Origin: Phanerochaete sordida
Lineage: Eukaryota > Basidiomycota > Agaricomycetes > Polyporales > Phanerochaetaceae
Assembly (NCBI GenBank): GCA_019973155.2
Contig: BPQB01000063.1
Span: 62,001-126,000 of the forward strand
DNA: 64,000 bases
Reading direction: 5' to 3'
A model generated the notes under the pieces. That model saw nothing but the letters and a program-made list of their open reading frames with translations, made no database searches and was not told the origin of the DNA. The translations under genes were made by a program, and so were the position numbers. Of the stretch, positions 1 to 12,294 are shown one piece after another (the first letter of the stretch is position 1; every line of letters starts with the position of its first letter).

Positions 1-3000
1 ATTGCGCCTGCCTTGTAATTTGCAATCCCAGACCCAAGGTGTGATTGTGTGAGGAGCACGGTGGCGACGCTGTTTTCTGCCTCAGCCAGCAGGCCGGTGA
101 CGGTCGCGAAGGATTCGAGCGCGGCCTCGTAATCGCCCAATGAAAGGCGCAGCCGACCCATGTTCGTGTGAGCGATGGCAAATTGCTGTTCGATCTGGGG
201 GTCCTCGCTCTCCTCGTACGCCGCCTCCAGGAGCGCGATTGCATCTCCGATAGCACGAATGGCCAGCTCCGAATGACCCACGCGCTCGCAGATGAGGCCA
301 AAGAGGTGGAGGGCGTTCGCGTCCTCCGGCTGCCGCCTGCAGAAGCGATCCAATACAAAAAATGCCGGCGTAAACGCCTCCGGGGACGTAGCGTGGTAAG
401 GACCTGCATTCAAACGGTCAAACAGCCGCCTGGAGAAGGCGACGTCGGCGTAAGGCTGATCACGGGTCAGGCAAGGCTTATCGTGGGCGGTTGGACCACG
501 TACCACAGCAATGGGTAGGGTTACCGCGTGCTCGAAGAGAGCATGCTCATGTTGATGATCACCATTATGCGCAGCCACGAGTCCCTGACCCACCCATGCT
601 AGTGTGTAGTCAGGATTTAGCACTTGCGCACGGTAGAATGCCTCGTTGGCAAGCTCGGTGTCGCCGTGGTATAGATAGAAGAGGCCGAGATTTGTCCAGG
701 TGACAAAATTCTGCGCGCCGCAGTAGTCAGCGCCTTGCAAAAACAGGTCATGGAAGCCTACCAACTTTGTTATCGAGCTCCAGAGCTTTGACGTAAGCGT
801 GTTGCGCCGTCTTGGGGTGGCTGATGAAGTACAGGTCCCCGAGCGCATGCCAGTATCGGTCGTTCAGCGGGTCAAAGCCAATGGCGTCCTTCATGAGCTT
901 CACCGCCGCTTTGTGTGCCCCTTCATGCTTCTCCCTGCCCGCCACACGCCTCGCGTAGACGGCCAATACAACGGCGAGGTCGTAGGACCCGCTGCCTCCA
1001 GAAGTGTCGTCCAAGAAGCCGAGAGAGTTGCGGTAGCTGTAAGCATGCAACGCCACCTCCAGCAGCGACTGAGACATTAAAGCCGGAGCCGCCGTGTTGA
1101 GCGCGGGAGAAGAGGGGAAGAGCTCGAAGACGTGGTCCGCTGGCCTGTTCAGGACGAGCGGCACGACGTGCTCCACGGTAGAAGCCACCACCTCCACGTC
1201 GGAGAACGTCGACAGCTTGGCGAGCTCGTAGAGCGCATCCGCGGCGGTCTTCCATGCAATGCGGCGGAAGCCTGGGCTGAGATCGACGGCGGTGAGCACG
1301 ACACGGATGCTCTCCACGAACGACGCTTCTGCCCGAGCCGTGAAAGACGCCGCCAGCTGCGCACGACCGAACTCGAGGTGCGTCTGCGCGAGAGTCAAGA
1401 GCACCCGCAGCTCCGAGGGCTGGGTCTGCAGGATCTCGGCGAAGGCATCGATGGCCTGCTGGAACTGGCCCATCTGGCGATAGACTTCGGCCAGGAAGTA
1501 GGCGCAAATCCAATCGTCGGGCTTCAGCTCCCGCGCACGACCAAGGGCCTTGAGGGCAGCCGCCAGCCGTGACGCCTTGCTGTACGCTTCTCCCAAGCGC
1601 AACCAAGACAATTGATCATCGGGGTCGCTTCTGAGTGCGATCTGGAACGCGTCGATGGCTGCGGGGTAGCGGCCGCGGTTCTGCGGGTGGTCAGCCGGCG
1701 GTCCTCGTTGCGCGGGAGAATGAACCTACGAGCTCGACAACTCCGACCGCCTTCCACGCCCAGGCATTCAGCGGCTGGTACCGCGTAGTCGAGGCTGACT
1801 CGACTCCGCCCTCGCCCTCGATGGTTCGGCGAGCCACGACCTCGACGAGATCCCATTCGCGCTCCTCGGCGAATCCCTCCGCGAGCCGGCGCGCCGCTTC
1901 CGCTTCTCTCGGGTCGAGCTCGAACGCCTTTTGGAAACACTTGGATGCCCGCTGGGGATCTGGAGGGGAGCGGGCTTCCGCGTAGTAGATGCCGAGGGAG
2001 GTGAACGCGGGGGCGAACGTGGACAGCCGTTTCAACGAGGTGATGTAGCACTTGTACGCTTCTTCCACACTGTCGGGATCTACAGGACGCGATATGAATA
2101 CCTACACAAACGGCATCTCGGCGGGACGTGAACATGCCTTCTAGCTTCCAGTAGCATTGGCCGAGACGCCACCAGCATCTAGCTTGGTCGTGGTCTCGCC
2201 CCTCAAGGTTATCCAGCACTTCGAGAACCACCCTCAACGCCTTGACACCAGAATCAGGATCCGCGACCTGTGCCTTCGACCAGGCGACTTCTTCCTTTGC
2301 ACGTAATCCGTCATCCAGGTCCTCCGGAAGCAGCCCCGAAATTTTGTAAAACGTTTCGCTGGCCTCGACCCATTGCTTGGCATACTGCTGTATGTACCCG
2401 CGGTCCATGAGGCTACGGATGTTATCAGGGTCTTCCCACAGCACTTCGTCGATGATACGCCTTGCACGGGCATGGTGCTTGGGTGGGAAGAAGTGTACAA
2501 GGGCATTCGCAAGCAACACGTTGAACGCAAGCTTCACCCTAGAACGCGGTGAGCCGACACGCATACCCCCAGGGAGTATAGCCACGCACTGAGACAATTT
2601 GATACCGCGATTCTGCTCCTCACGTGCAGCGACCTCCAGCCCGTCCTCCGCGACTTTGATGACGTTCTCGTGGTCTTCCTCGAGGTGATATACTTCGGCG
2701 ACTATACGGTTGGCGAGCACCGAGTTCCGAACATCGGGAAACAGATCCTGGCAACATAATCTCGCTAAAATGGGATCGGGAGCAGCGCATTATGACGTAC
2801 GAGGATCGTGCCGACGAAGTCTTCCTCAGACAACTCGGCCTGCTTCTTCTTCGGCTCGTCCTCTTCGGCCTCAGCCGCCAGATCTATGCCGACAAGTGCG
2901 AAATAGGCCAAGATCATTTGTGCGAGCGGTGAGTCGAACATCTTCACGTATTGCGACAGTATTGAGGTATCGTAGTCCACTGCATACAGTGAGTGACGAA

Positions 3001-4281
3001 AGCGGAGTGGTATGGCGGAACGTACGCAGGGTCTTCGCGTCTTTGGACTCGATGAAAAGCGTCCAGGCAAGCTCGTTCGGAATCTTGATCAAAACCATCC
3101 CACTGACAAGGTCTTGTACTTCGGATGCGAGTTTCGCCTTCTGCGTCGCAAAGGCGTCGGTCGTCGGGAGGGCAAAGAGTAACTGTTGCTTGTGCTTCAA
3201 GAGCTTCGACTCTGCTTCTCGTCGGAGCTCGTCCGACGCGTTAGGATGGCTCATGATCTCCTGGTACAGCTCGGGGAGCTGCGTTGACGACGACGTGAGC
3301 TGGGGTCGCCGCCGTCAGAAACAGCCACGCACCTTCGAAGCACCCCAGATCTCGCGTCCGACGTCCCTCTTGATCTGCTCCGGCCCCGCTGCTCCAAGAC
3401 GCGTCCTGCGCTTCTGCACCTCCTTCTCGAACGCCGACTGCTCATTCTTCTCGACGATGCTCACGATCTCCTCGAGGATAGGCAGCGAGTTGTGGATCGC
3501 GGACTGGGCGAGGAACGTGGTGGTGCCCGTGGGGTTCGTTGGGTCTGGCGGGGGAAGCGTCGACAGCACGGGGTAGAACGGGGAGCCAGGAAGAAGCAAC
3601 GTCAGCGTATCTGCTATCTGCCGGAGGTCGGTCAGCAGCTGTGGTAGAGGGACGGATGTCTCACCTCCGCCGAGCCGTACTCGTCGCGTCGCAGCTGGAT
3701 CAGCTTCTGGAGAGTTTCCGCACACTTCACAGCATCGGTCCTAGGAGCTGTGTAAGATAGCCTATATGCTAACTTTAAGCAGCTATGCTCACGCTTTTGC
3801 GAACAAATGTGCGAGCTTCTCCAGTGATTCGGCGTACTGGTCCCATTTCCGCGACGTTTCGTACAGCTTCGTGAGGCCCTATCAAATGCAGGGATATCAG
3901 GCGAGGATATGCAAGACACCGAGCAACTCGCGGGCATACCTGCAAGGCCAATGGCTGGTCGGGATTGGCCTTGAGTGCCTTCAGATACATCTGGGCACAG
4001 TATGTTCAGTATCGCAGAGCATTTCAATATGCCTATAAACACGTTACTTGCTCGCTCTGCTCGACATCTCCTAGCTCCAACAGCGCCAGGCCGAGGAAGA
4101 CAGTCCTGTGCGTCGCCTTTAGCACTGCAAAGCACGGCGCGAGATGCGGGTGTACGCACGCGTTGTAGTTGTCCGGTTCGTAGTCGAGGGCATCGCTGGC
4201 TGCAGACTTGGCCTTTTCGTAGTCTTTCTTCGCGAGAGCCTCCCTCGCGGCTTTCAGCTTGGTCTTCACGATAGCCGACAT
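1..4281 (-). CDS. SKI3: Superkiller complex protein 3 (TPR scaffold), 3' end beyond window
   Basis: The gene encodes a large tetratricopeptide-repeat protein of the Ski complex, which feeds mRNA into the cytoplasmic exosome. The start is the ATG at 4281. Exon 1 (4281-4160) begins MSAIVKTKLKAAREAL and continues through exon 2 (4105-4048, ends DVEQSEQ), a pattern typical of fungal Ski3 N-termini. Introns at 4106-4159 and from 4047 have canonical ends and keep the frame. Later exons carry many TPR-like helices, for example NPDQPLALQ near 3940, YNDRYWHALGDLYF-type repeats near 850, and LNPDYTLAWVGQGL near 600. No stop is reached before base 1, so the C-terminal repeats are missing. Family assignment rests on N-terminal similarity and TPR density. 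Internal exon edges beyond the first two were not all resolved. Confidence 0.85.
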
Positions 4282-4740
4282 CTACCTCAGAGCGTATCAC
4301 AGCCAAACGGCCTGTGCCCGACAGCGGTCGCGAATGAAACCCTTTCTAGGACGTGATCCTGCAAAAACTGCTCGATTAGCTTCACAAGGAAGCAGAGAGG
4401 TTGGGCCGACGCGCGGGAAGGGGTGGAACGTGGAGGCTAATATCCAAGATAAATCGACGGAAAATGGGCCAGATATTCGGGCGTCCTGACCCAGGCGCCC
4501 AGCATGACGCGCCCCACGTGTAGCCCTTGCACGCGTCCAATTATCCCGATGGCGGAGACGACGACAGCATATTATTCGACCTTCACTACACAGATACACG
4601 GCAAATAAACGGCAAAAATACAGGCCATAAATACAATACACCAAGCGAGGAGACGGTATACAGACAGCACGACGCGAGAGGGTAACCAAGAGGGGAAATA
4701 AGTACGCGAGCGGGGGTAACAGCACTTGAAGGGGGTATCA
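4282..4740. other. Intergenic, SKI3 promoter and downstream region of the next gene
   Basis: This stretch separates the SKI3 start codon from the 3' end of the adjacent minus-strand gene. Open frames here are short and have no recognisable protein features. It should hold the SKI3 promoter; no clear TATA box was found. Confidence 0.5.
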
Positions 4741-6536
4741 TCAACCGTCTTCGCTCAGCTCTCCCTCTTCCTTCTCGTCTTCCGGAGCCGGCTCTGGGGG
4801 CTTGGCGACGGGTTTTTCTGCGGGTTTGGGCGCAGCACGCGGGGGCACGCTCGCCGGCGGTCGCTCCTGCGTCTTCGGCGGGAGGGCCGGCGAGGGCGGA
4901 GGCTTCGAGTCAGCGGGAGTTTGTGTGGGAGCGCGAGCGTCCTTGCGCGGTACAACGCGATCCAGGGCTGTGCCCGATGGTGCGGCATCTTCCACGCCGC
5001 CGCTGCGCGGATCGGCGGGCGCATCTGACTCTTCGCGGGGCGGTGGGGAAGGCTCTTTGGGGGTGGTGTCGTGGACCGCGGGCTTGGCTTCGCCGGCTGT
5101 TGGCTCCGTTGCTGGCTTGCTGACAGCGACAGGCTCGCTCGGGACCTTGTCTGGGGTGCTGATATCTGGTGCGGGCTTTTCCACGTCCATCGGTGCGTCG
5201 TCCGCGGGCTCAGGCGGAGTCGATAGTTCCATAGGTTTTTCGGACATGTCCGACCCTGACTTGTCGTTGTCGTTCTGTGGCGCGGACGGCTGCGTCTCTT
5301 CTGGGGGCTCTGCGGGCGGGACGGGTGGCGCCTCCGCCTCGACGTCTTTGTCCTCCTCTGGCACCGCGACGCTAGGCGCAGGCCGCGATCGCCGCGTATT
5401 CGCGTTCGGGTTCACCGCGACGGACACCGACACCGACGTCTGCGTCGTCTCGCTCGCGCTCGAGCCCCGCCTGCGGGGCGCAGCCGGCCGGCGGCGCGAG
5501 CGCGTCGACGGCTTCGGCTCCTCGGCGACGTCGCTGCGGGCCTCGTCCGCGTCGGGCGCGTCGGGCGCGTCGGGCAGCGCAGGCGCGTCCATGTCGACGT
5601 CCTCCGCCGCAGCGGCTGCGCCTGCGAGCGGCGACGCCACCGCGCCCGCCGCGCCGCGCGGGTTGCGCGACCGTTTCGGCGGGTTCGGGTACGTCCCGTC
5701 CGCGTCCTCGGCCTCCTTGCGCTTGCGCTTCGCACCGCCGCCGGCGCGCCGTTTCCGTGGGCTTGCCGCGCGCGCAGGCAGCTCGGAGGCCTTGCCGTTC
5801 ACCAGGTCGTCGGCAGCGGTCGTGCCGTCTTCGCCGGCGTCGCGGTCGCGCAGCTTCGCGGGGGGCCGCCGTGCGCGTGAGGAAGCGCGTAGAGACGTGT
5901 CGCCGTCGGGTACGCGCAGGTCAGAGTCGTCGATACTGATCGGGTTCGGGAGCCCGAACTCTGCAGGGTCGAGTTCTGGCAGCGATAGGGCTAGTCCGCC
6001 CTGCGGATGGTACAACGGTAATGGAGGGCCGTTAAGACGGTTGTTGGGCGTGTACTGTTCGTCATCGTCGAGCTTCTTGGACGTTGACTGTTTCTGCGAG
6101 CTGTGTGACCCAGCGCGGCCGTTGGGATACTGGAAGTCTTTGGGCAGCCGAGTGCTCCCGTTCAGTGGGGACAGCGCAGGAATCGAGCGGGTGCAGTACC
6201 TTCTACCCGCAACCCCACAACCTCATGCGCGACGAGCGACCTGTAAGCTCGGACAGGCTTCCTCCGGATCCGCGAGACCGGGTGGGAAGAGGACGGAATG
6301 GTGACCGGAACGGGCTCTGGTTCGGTGGGAGGCTGGACAGAACGTTGTTGCAGAGGTATTGGCACAGAGATAGGACGGCGAGAGCCAGGCACCGTCGTCG
6401 AGCACGGATCCATGCTCGGCGGGCGCGATGGATGGCAGCAAGATGGAAAAATGAAGGATTCGTCGTCGAGTTCGACGGCGAAGACGAGGTCAGGATGGGA
6501 TCCTCCAGCCCGAGGACGTTTGAGTTCGATCGTCAT
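4741..6536 (-). CDS. Low-complexity, probably nuclear protein of unknown function
   Basis: The model has two exons: 6536-6200 and 6137-4741, with a 62-bp intron in phase 1 between. It gives a 577-residue protein with open frame throughout. The first ~110 residues start MTIELKRPRAGG and look partly folded (a hydrophobic stretch DLVFAVELDDESFIF). The rest is rich in A, P, E and R. It contains basic clusters that resemble nuclear localisation signals (RKRRAGGGAKRKRKE, PPKRSR) and an acidic tail ending EEGELSEDG. No catalytic motif was seen. Composition suggests a chromatin or transcription-associated protein, which is inference only. A 500-codon open frame on the opposite strand (4802-6304) is a GC-driven shadow. 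Confidence 0.7.
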
Positions 6537-9193
6537 TGACAGAAATGGCAATTCGGCGATAATGCAACAATGGCAGGAACACGATTCGTGGCCATCTTAT
6601 CTTCTGCACAGGCGCCCATTTACCGTGGAGCCCTGCAAAATCTCTACATACGGCTATGTTGTGTGAGCTCGATCCCTGCCTCGTCGAAGAAGGGCTAGTG
6701 GGTTCGTAATATCAGACCAATGCCATATATCTGACAAATTCGGCTGCAGTATACGCTCAATTTGTTCAGAAGCAGTATCCATTCGGAAGCGGCATTGCAC
6801 TACACTGGTCGAGTGGGCAATGTCGCTGGTGACGGCCGAGAAAATGCGACTCGCCAACAAACGGGTCGGCGTATGGCTCCTTCATTGTTCGACCGAGCTA
6901 GCCGTCATGCGCTTGCTGTGCCCTGCGCAGTGCCCAAGCGACCATCTTTTTTGCCCGCTCAGCGCCGCCGTACGCGCACTGCCGCAGACGGAGTCTATAC
7001 CTTTTGAACTTGGATCGTTGTATGTGTCGTACTGCAAGGCAGGCACAGATGACCCTGCCCGCACCGCATGGTCGTGTGGCCGCCATCTGTCGCCTCATAA
7101 GCTGCGTGTGGACGGCAATGCAGCCGACGCGCAACTTCGGGCGACAATCGGTGTGATTGACTCTCTGCGCGGATACAGACCGCAGGCCCATTGAGTCTAG
7201 CGACGGAGATATGGAGTCGTGGCTTATACTTCGCTGTTGGCCGTTGTTAGACGGGGGTATGGCGACCTGCTTTGCGCGGGCTCGGCTGAGTACGCCTGAA
7301 CTGTATACCGCAGCTAGCACAGATCGCGATTTCTGTAGCAATGACCTGTGCCGGCGACTACACCAGAGATCAATGGCACCATCTAGCGGCCTGCGTCTGC
7401 TTCACCGCAGTGCCGCAGAAGCGGGAGAAGCCTGTCCCGAGAAGGCCATCCTCGACGGACTTACTCAGGGCAAACGCCTTCGGAACTCTTCCGCGTGCTA
7501 TCAACTTTAGACGGCAACAGTTCCGTCTGTCAGGGACCCTGGCAACGAGCACAAAGAATCGAAGCTCACTGTGCATTGCGTATCATGTACCACCTCGGCG
7601 GGCGTTGATTCTGCGCGGCTTCCTCAGGGCGGGCTACTCTTTGACCTTTCTGTTCCTGTACCATGCGGCGGCGTGAGCCGGGGAGTGAGTGTCACGGTGC
7701 TGCGATGGGCACACTCAGCGTACGCCTCCCCGGACGTCCGTCTGCCGAGGCTAGGAGACCCTCCGGCGTTGCCAGGTCCTGACCGGCGCACAGGGTGCGC
7801 AGATGTCGGCGAAAAGACACACGATAGTGCCGAGCGTCAAGGACGCAGAGCGACGCAGTCGCAGCACTTACGCGGTAATCGCGGTGCGTCAGCCGAGTCG
7901 GGGCTTTGGCTGCTGCCGACCCGTGACGGCGTGGCCCTAGGATCCTAGAAAGAGGTGGGGGCTCGGGGCGAGACCGGCCGGTGAGAGACGCGTCGAGTCA
8001 GCGAGGCAATACGCACACCCTCGTATTAGCGAGGCGTTTCCACGACGAAACGCATGGGGAGACGGGTATTTGGAGAAAGCTCTGTGCAGGCTCTCGACGG
8101 GGACGCAGTCTGGCGTGCAAGGCTGTCCCAGGGCGATTAGATAATAATACAATGGTGGCGAGGTGTGCACGACGTACGTAAGAGGCTGTGTGCGTGAACA
8201 GATAGTGGCCGCTGGGAGAATGCAAACTGTTCACGCGTGCTGTTGGGATGGTGGACGAGTAAGGTTTGTTGTCGGCTGCAAGGGCAGGTTAGTCCGCGAG
8301 CTAGTACGACAGGTATCAGGGAGACCGCGACGAGCAGGGTCGGTGGGCTGGAGACGGCCCTCGCGCGGTGGTGAATCGTCGTAGGTGCTGTCTGCGAGCT
8401 CTGTTCTAGAACACAAACACGCTGCACTGGTGCTGTGTCGGCCTGTGCAGGCGCCTGGCCACGTGAAATTGCCTTTTACGGCAGGTGTAGTTATAGCGCC
8501 GGCGCCTCTCGCGCCGCCGTCCCTTTGAGTCAGCCTTTCTCTGCGTCGACCTCGGCGAGCCAGCACCTCAAATGACTCGGCCACGCCGTCCAGCCTCGCC
8601 ACGAGCGCAGCAGCGCACAATACAGCGAGCCAGGGAGAGTATGCACGCGCAGTGCACGGATTGCAAATGCGCACAATTGCGGCTAGAGGCTTGCGGGCAC
8701 AGCAATCCCGTCGATGATGGCAGCGGATGCGGCCTGGCTGATGTGTTGTTACACCGTCACGCAGCGGCAGAGCGTATACGTCCGCCAAGTCCGTTGCCGG
8801 GTCGCGTCAGTTCTATGTCCGTGGAGGTGTGTCCCTGACATCATCGAATCCAGACAAGTGCCCGCGACCAAATACGTGGGCGCTCCCCGTCCCCTCGTAT
8901 GGGAGATGTCGGGTACACCGCTCCTGCGGCGGCCTGACTCTCTCTGCTCGTGCCGTCTCGGTGCCGGTCTGTTGCTACTGATCCCTTCCAGGTGGGCTAT
9001 ACGTCCCACGAGTCATTAGCACCCTCCAACACCGTTGCCAGCTCCGGGCCTGTCATGACCGAATCCAGCCACTGCTACGACGCTGCAATATAAATAATAG
9101 CACCTCCAGTCGGGCAAATCCATCGTCGTATTCCCTCGTCTGCCCATCCACCGCACCGTCCCCACCACCCGCAGACGAACAAGACCGCCCACG
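6537..9193. other. Gene-poor interval with no supported gene
   Basis: I see many short overlapping frames on both strands, none with splice-consistent extension, domain signature or codon pattern like the neighbours. No inverted terminal repeats or transposase fragments were recognised. It may contain old, decayed transposon sequence or a non-coding transcript. The promoter of the small gene starting at 9194 lies at its right end: a TATA-like ATATAAATA occurs near 9088, about 105 bp upstream of that ATG. Confidence 0.4.
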
Positions 9194-9542
9194 ATGTCCG
9201 AGAGCCGTAAGTGTCCCTCGCCACTGTCGTCGACGGTGCAGCTCACGCGACCCACGCAGACTGGCGCATGCAGCTCAACAACTACCTCCAGTCGAACGGC
9301 GGCACCAAGATGCTGACCTGGGAGGTCTTCCACGCAGGGCCCCCGCACGCCGTCGTCTGGACGGCGATCACGTACAGTACGTCGCCGCGCACGCTGCCCG
9401 CCACACCCGCCGCTGACGCGCCGCCCCAGTCCACGGCGCGCAATACGCCAAGTGCATCAACGCGCGGCAGAGTGCCGCGATGGAGGAGGCCGCGAAGAGC
9501 ACCCTCGACCAGCTCCAGGCCCAGCGCCGTCGCGGCTACTGA
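9194..9542 (+). CDS. Small double-stranded RNA-binding-domain-like protein
   Basis: There are three exons (9194-9206, 9260-9376, 9430-9542) separated by two 53-bp introns with GT/AG ends, giving 80 residues. The product has the outline of a single dsRNA-binding fold. An N-terminal helix (QLNNYLQSNG) is followed by strands with LTWEVFHAGPPHAVVWTAI, then a HGAQYAKC strand and a C-terminal helix with AAMEEAAKSTLDQL. That order (helix, three strands, helix with alternating Ala) fits the DRBM family, and stand-alone copies of this size are common in mushroom genomes as far as I know. No enzymatic domain is attached. The first exon contributes only four codons plus one base, so the start is fixed by the open frame and a clean splice. 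Function beyond probable RNA binding is unknown. Confidence 0.6.
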
Positions 9543-10128
9543 GCCGCGTACCCACGTCTCTACCGTGAGTGACGTGCTGCCGTGTCTGCGCAGCATGCAG
9601 GGTCGGCTGACACGTCGCCCCAGAGCGACACCCGCCGGTCTACTTATTCATATGTGCCACGTCCAAGGACCCTGCCAAATATGCCGGACGCTATCAGTTT
9701 CCCTCGGGCTACACCAAACGCGGCCGCGCCGCCCTAATACGCAATCACCCCTCCGCTGTACTGTATTCGTAGCTCCCCATGCCTCCCACCCCAAATGTCT
9801 TGCTAGGTTATTTGTGTCCTCATGCTCTTCTGCTCATGTTCCACGTAATCGCGCTCTCGTACCGTAGAAATCTGCCTCCCATGCTCTGTAATACGGACAG
9901 ACGGCAATAGAGCCCTGCGTTTCCTCTTTGTGTGCAACCCGCCCAGTGGCGGTCGCAGATGCATTCCGGAACAAAGCTAGGATATAGTGGCAGGGTGCTT
10001 ATGTAACCCCTAGGCTATCGCTGACAGATTATAGATGTGTCTCCGCTACAAATGTGGGTATACTTCGTCTTCGTGGCGCACCGATCGCGAGCCGCGACGA
10101 TCACCGCGGAAGGGATGTGCCGGTTGAC
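9543..10128. other. Convergent 3' region between two genes
   Basis: This holds the 3' flank of the small dsRNA-binding-like gene and of the convergent phosphatase gene. No credible open frame or repeat was seen. Confidence 0.4.
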
Positions 10129-11055
10129 TTAGGCTGTCTCGCCCGCCGCGCGCGGTGCGGCGGCGCGCAGGAAGTCGACGTACGCCGCGAGGAAGCGCAC
10201 CTGCTCGAACGTCTCGATGGCCTTCGGGCTGCGGCGGCGGCGCACGAGGCCGATCGCGCGCTCGACGAGGAGCAGCGTGTCGCGGCGCACGCCCCCGTCG
10301 CCCGGGGGCGCGTCGCCGAGGTCCTCAGGCGCAGTGAAGCTCAGCCCCGCGCCGCGCGCCGGGGGCGCCTCGGGCCACCCGCAGAGCCCGAGCTTGAGCG
10401 CCCAGCAGCAGGCGACGAGGCCTGCGCGCCCGACGCCGCCGCGGCAGTGCACGAGCACGGGGACGCCGCGCAGCGTGTAGCGGTCGATGAGCCGCGCGAG
10501 GTGCGCGTCGAGCGCGGCCGGGTGCGCCGGGGCGAGCCCCTCGGGCGTGGGTATCCTGGGAGCCCGGGTCAGCGCCCGGTCCGAAGAACAAGAGGCGACA
10601 AAGCACAGCTGACATACCGGAGGACGTCGAGACAGAGTTCGTCGGCCGCCTGCGCGTACTCTTCCCAGGGCGCGCCGAGGTACTGCAGCTCGTCGTCGTC
10701 GAGGCAGCTGCGGGGGCATCTCCGATTAACACACGCATTCCCCGAGCACGCCATCACGGCCCACGCTGGACATACCACACCACACAACCCACACCAAGCT
10801 CCCTGATGCGCCTCAGATCTTGCCGCAGATCTCGGCAGACGCCACCCCTGCCGTTCACGGGGCCGTCCAGGCGCACTGCGCAGGGCGGCGACGATCAGCT
10901 GCGTGCGCAGGCAGGAGCGCGGGACACGCACCTTTCTTCCCAGGACACGACGACAGGAAGAGGTTGCCCAGCGCGCGCGGCCGCGCGTGTGGCGCGCCAG
11001 ACGCGCCGCGTCGGTGCAGCGCTGCGGGTGCGCAGGCGACGTCTGCGGCCGGCAT
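10129..11055 (-). CDS. Dual-specificity / tyrosine phosphatase-like protein (CX5R)
   Basis: There are four exons: 11055-10932, 10875-10776, 10707-10618 and 10555-10129. Every junction phase agrees, and they encode 246 residues. The catalytic signature VLVHCRGGVGRAGL (HCX5R) is intact. It is preceded by LDDDELQYLGAPW and IPTPEGLAP, which would place the general-acid loop. The arrangement resembles the CDKN3/KAP-like group of cysteine phosphatases found in fungi. The N-terminus includes GNLFLSSCPGKKVRLDGPV before the catalytic core. The ATG at 11055 is the first in this frame. A splice acceptor-like TGTGCAG just upstream leaves room for one more 5' exon, so the true N-terminus may be longer. 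The substrate is not evident. Confidence 0.75.
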
Positions 11056-11678
11056 GATGCTGCACAGCGCGGGTGATGTCGCGTCAGCTGCGGTTCCGCG
11101 TTCCTTGACAGGGTCTGAACCTACTTTGTCAGGTCTCGTACGACCTTCTCGTCGTGCGACGTGCGTGACCGTGAGTCAGCCGACAACGGCGGAGCGCGTG
11201 GAGCGTGCGGGTGGCCGACGGCGCCTGGGTGCGCCCTCGCCAGCACGCCATGGGCCCTCTGGCTGGCGCGTGTGGCGACAGCGGACGCGATCGAGGCGGC
11301 GTACGGGACCGACGGCGCGCCATGAGATGACTTCTTCGGTGCCGAAGGCGCGGTCGTCTTGCGTACGAGCTTCGGATTCCAAAGCAGGTTGACAAAACTG
11401 GTGCTGTTGGGTCTGATGGATTGGCGAACTCCCGCCGTCGGCAGGTCGGGCACAGGTTCGGGGATCGAATCTTGTCTCGATAGCGTAAGCATCCGGTACA
11501 GAGGTATGGATATTCCACGATGCAGTTGAACAGAGAGCGGCAGGTCGAACATTATGGGTGACGGTGAGATAGTCTGCGTAAGATGTGCCGAGATGACTGA
11601 TAGCAGTTCTGGGGGTATCAACATGGATATACTACAGCGCACATGAGTGAACATATATCCAAGCATTAGGCGGAAGGC
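11056..11678. other. Intergenic, no supported gene
   Basis: A 181-codon minus-strand frame (11121-11666) exists but its composition is unlike a folded protein and it has no partner exons. The region probably carries the phosphatase promoter. Confidence 0.35.
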
Positions 11679-12294
11679 TCACTTAAGAGGATGCGTTTGC
11701 GAGGTCTTGACTGGGGGTATTTGTTCAGGATTACAGATGGGAATTTGGAGTTGCGGCGTTAACGGCGAAGAGATTGCATTAAGAAGGTCTTCTTGTAACG
11801 TAGAAGGCGTAGACATGCGCCTGATTATGGCGGGTTCGTGTCGTCGGAGTGTGTGGTCGTTCGCGTTGTGGCGCGTGCCCGGAGGGTATCGACTCGGCCA
11901 CCACACCTGGCAGCCCTCATACGCGGCTTGCTGGTCCAGCAGCTGCTGATAATGATCTGGATATTGTAAGGATAGTGGTACATAGGCTACAGGTGCGCCT
12001 GAGACATCCCCGTGAGCGATCGCGAGCGCAGAACGCGACAAGCAGCGCACCTTTTGGGCCATACTTCTGATAACTGTATTCGCTTCGATGATGCTGCGAA
12101 GCCAGGACCCCCAGCTGTGCAGGGAAGGCACAGCTTAGCGTGGTAAGAATAGCAGAGCCCGGGAAATACTTTACCTGCGCAGCAAGCAGGATATCAGTCG
12201 CACTCCAACGTGTCGCGACCCCGTCGTCGTGGGCGTCGTCGAGGGACGGGACGTCGTGAATCAAGAAAGAGGGGGTATCTAGATCGACGGTCAT
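11679..12294 (-). CDS. Unrecognised small protein
   Basis: There are three exons: 12294-12175, 12114-12051 and 11998-11679. Introns of 60 and 52 bp have GTAAAG...CACAG and GTGCGC...CTCAG ends, and phases match. They encode 167 residues. The protein begins MTVDLDTPSFLIHDVPSLDD and has a central block with SEYSYQKYGPKGAPVAYVPLS and YEGCQVWWPSRYPPG. The tail is polar. There is no signal peptide, membrane segment or known motif. Consistent splicing and an open frame support a real gene; I cannot assign a family. Alternative: a lineage-specific or recently evolved gene. Confidence 0.5.

Noticed and set aside
4802..6304. 500-codon plus-strand open frame
   Set aside because: It is antisense to the spliced minus-strand gene at 4741-6536. 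Composition (Ser/Gly/Arg runs) mirrors the Ala/Pro/Glu-rich sense frame, so it is a GC-driven shadow.
10054..10806. 250-codon plus-strand open frame
   Set aside because: Antisense to the phosphatase gene with its HCX5R motif and four in-phase exons. Very Arg/Ala-rich, no motif.
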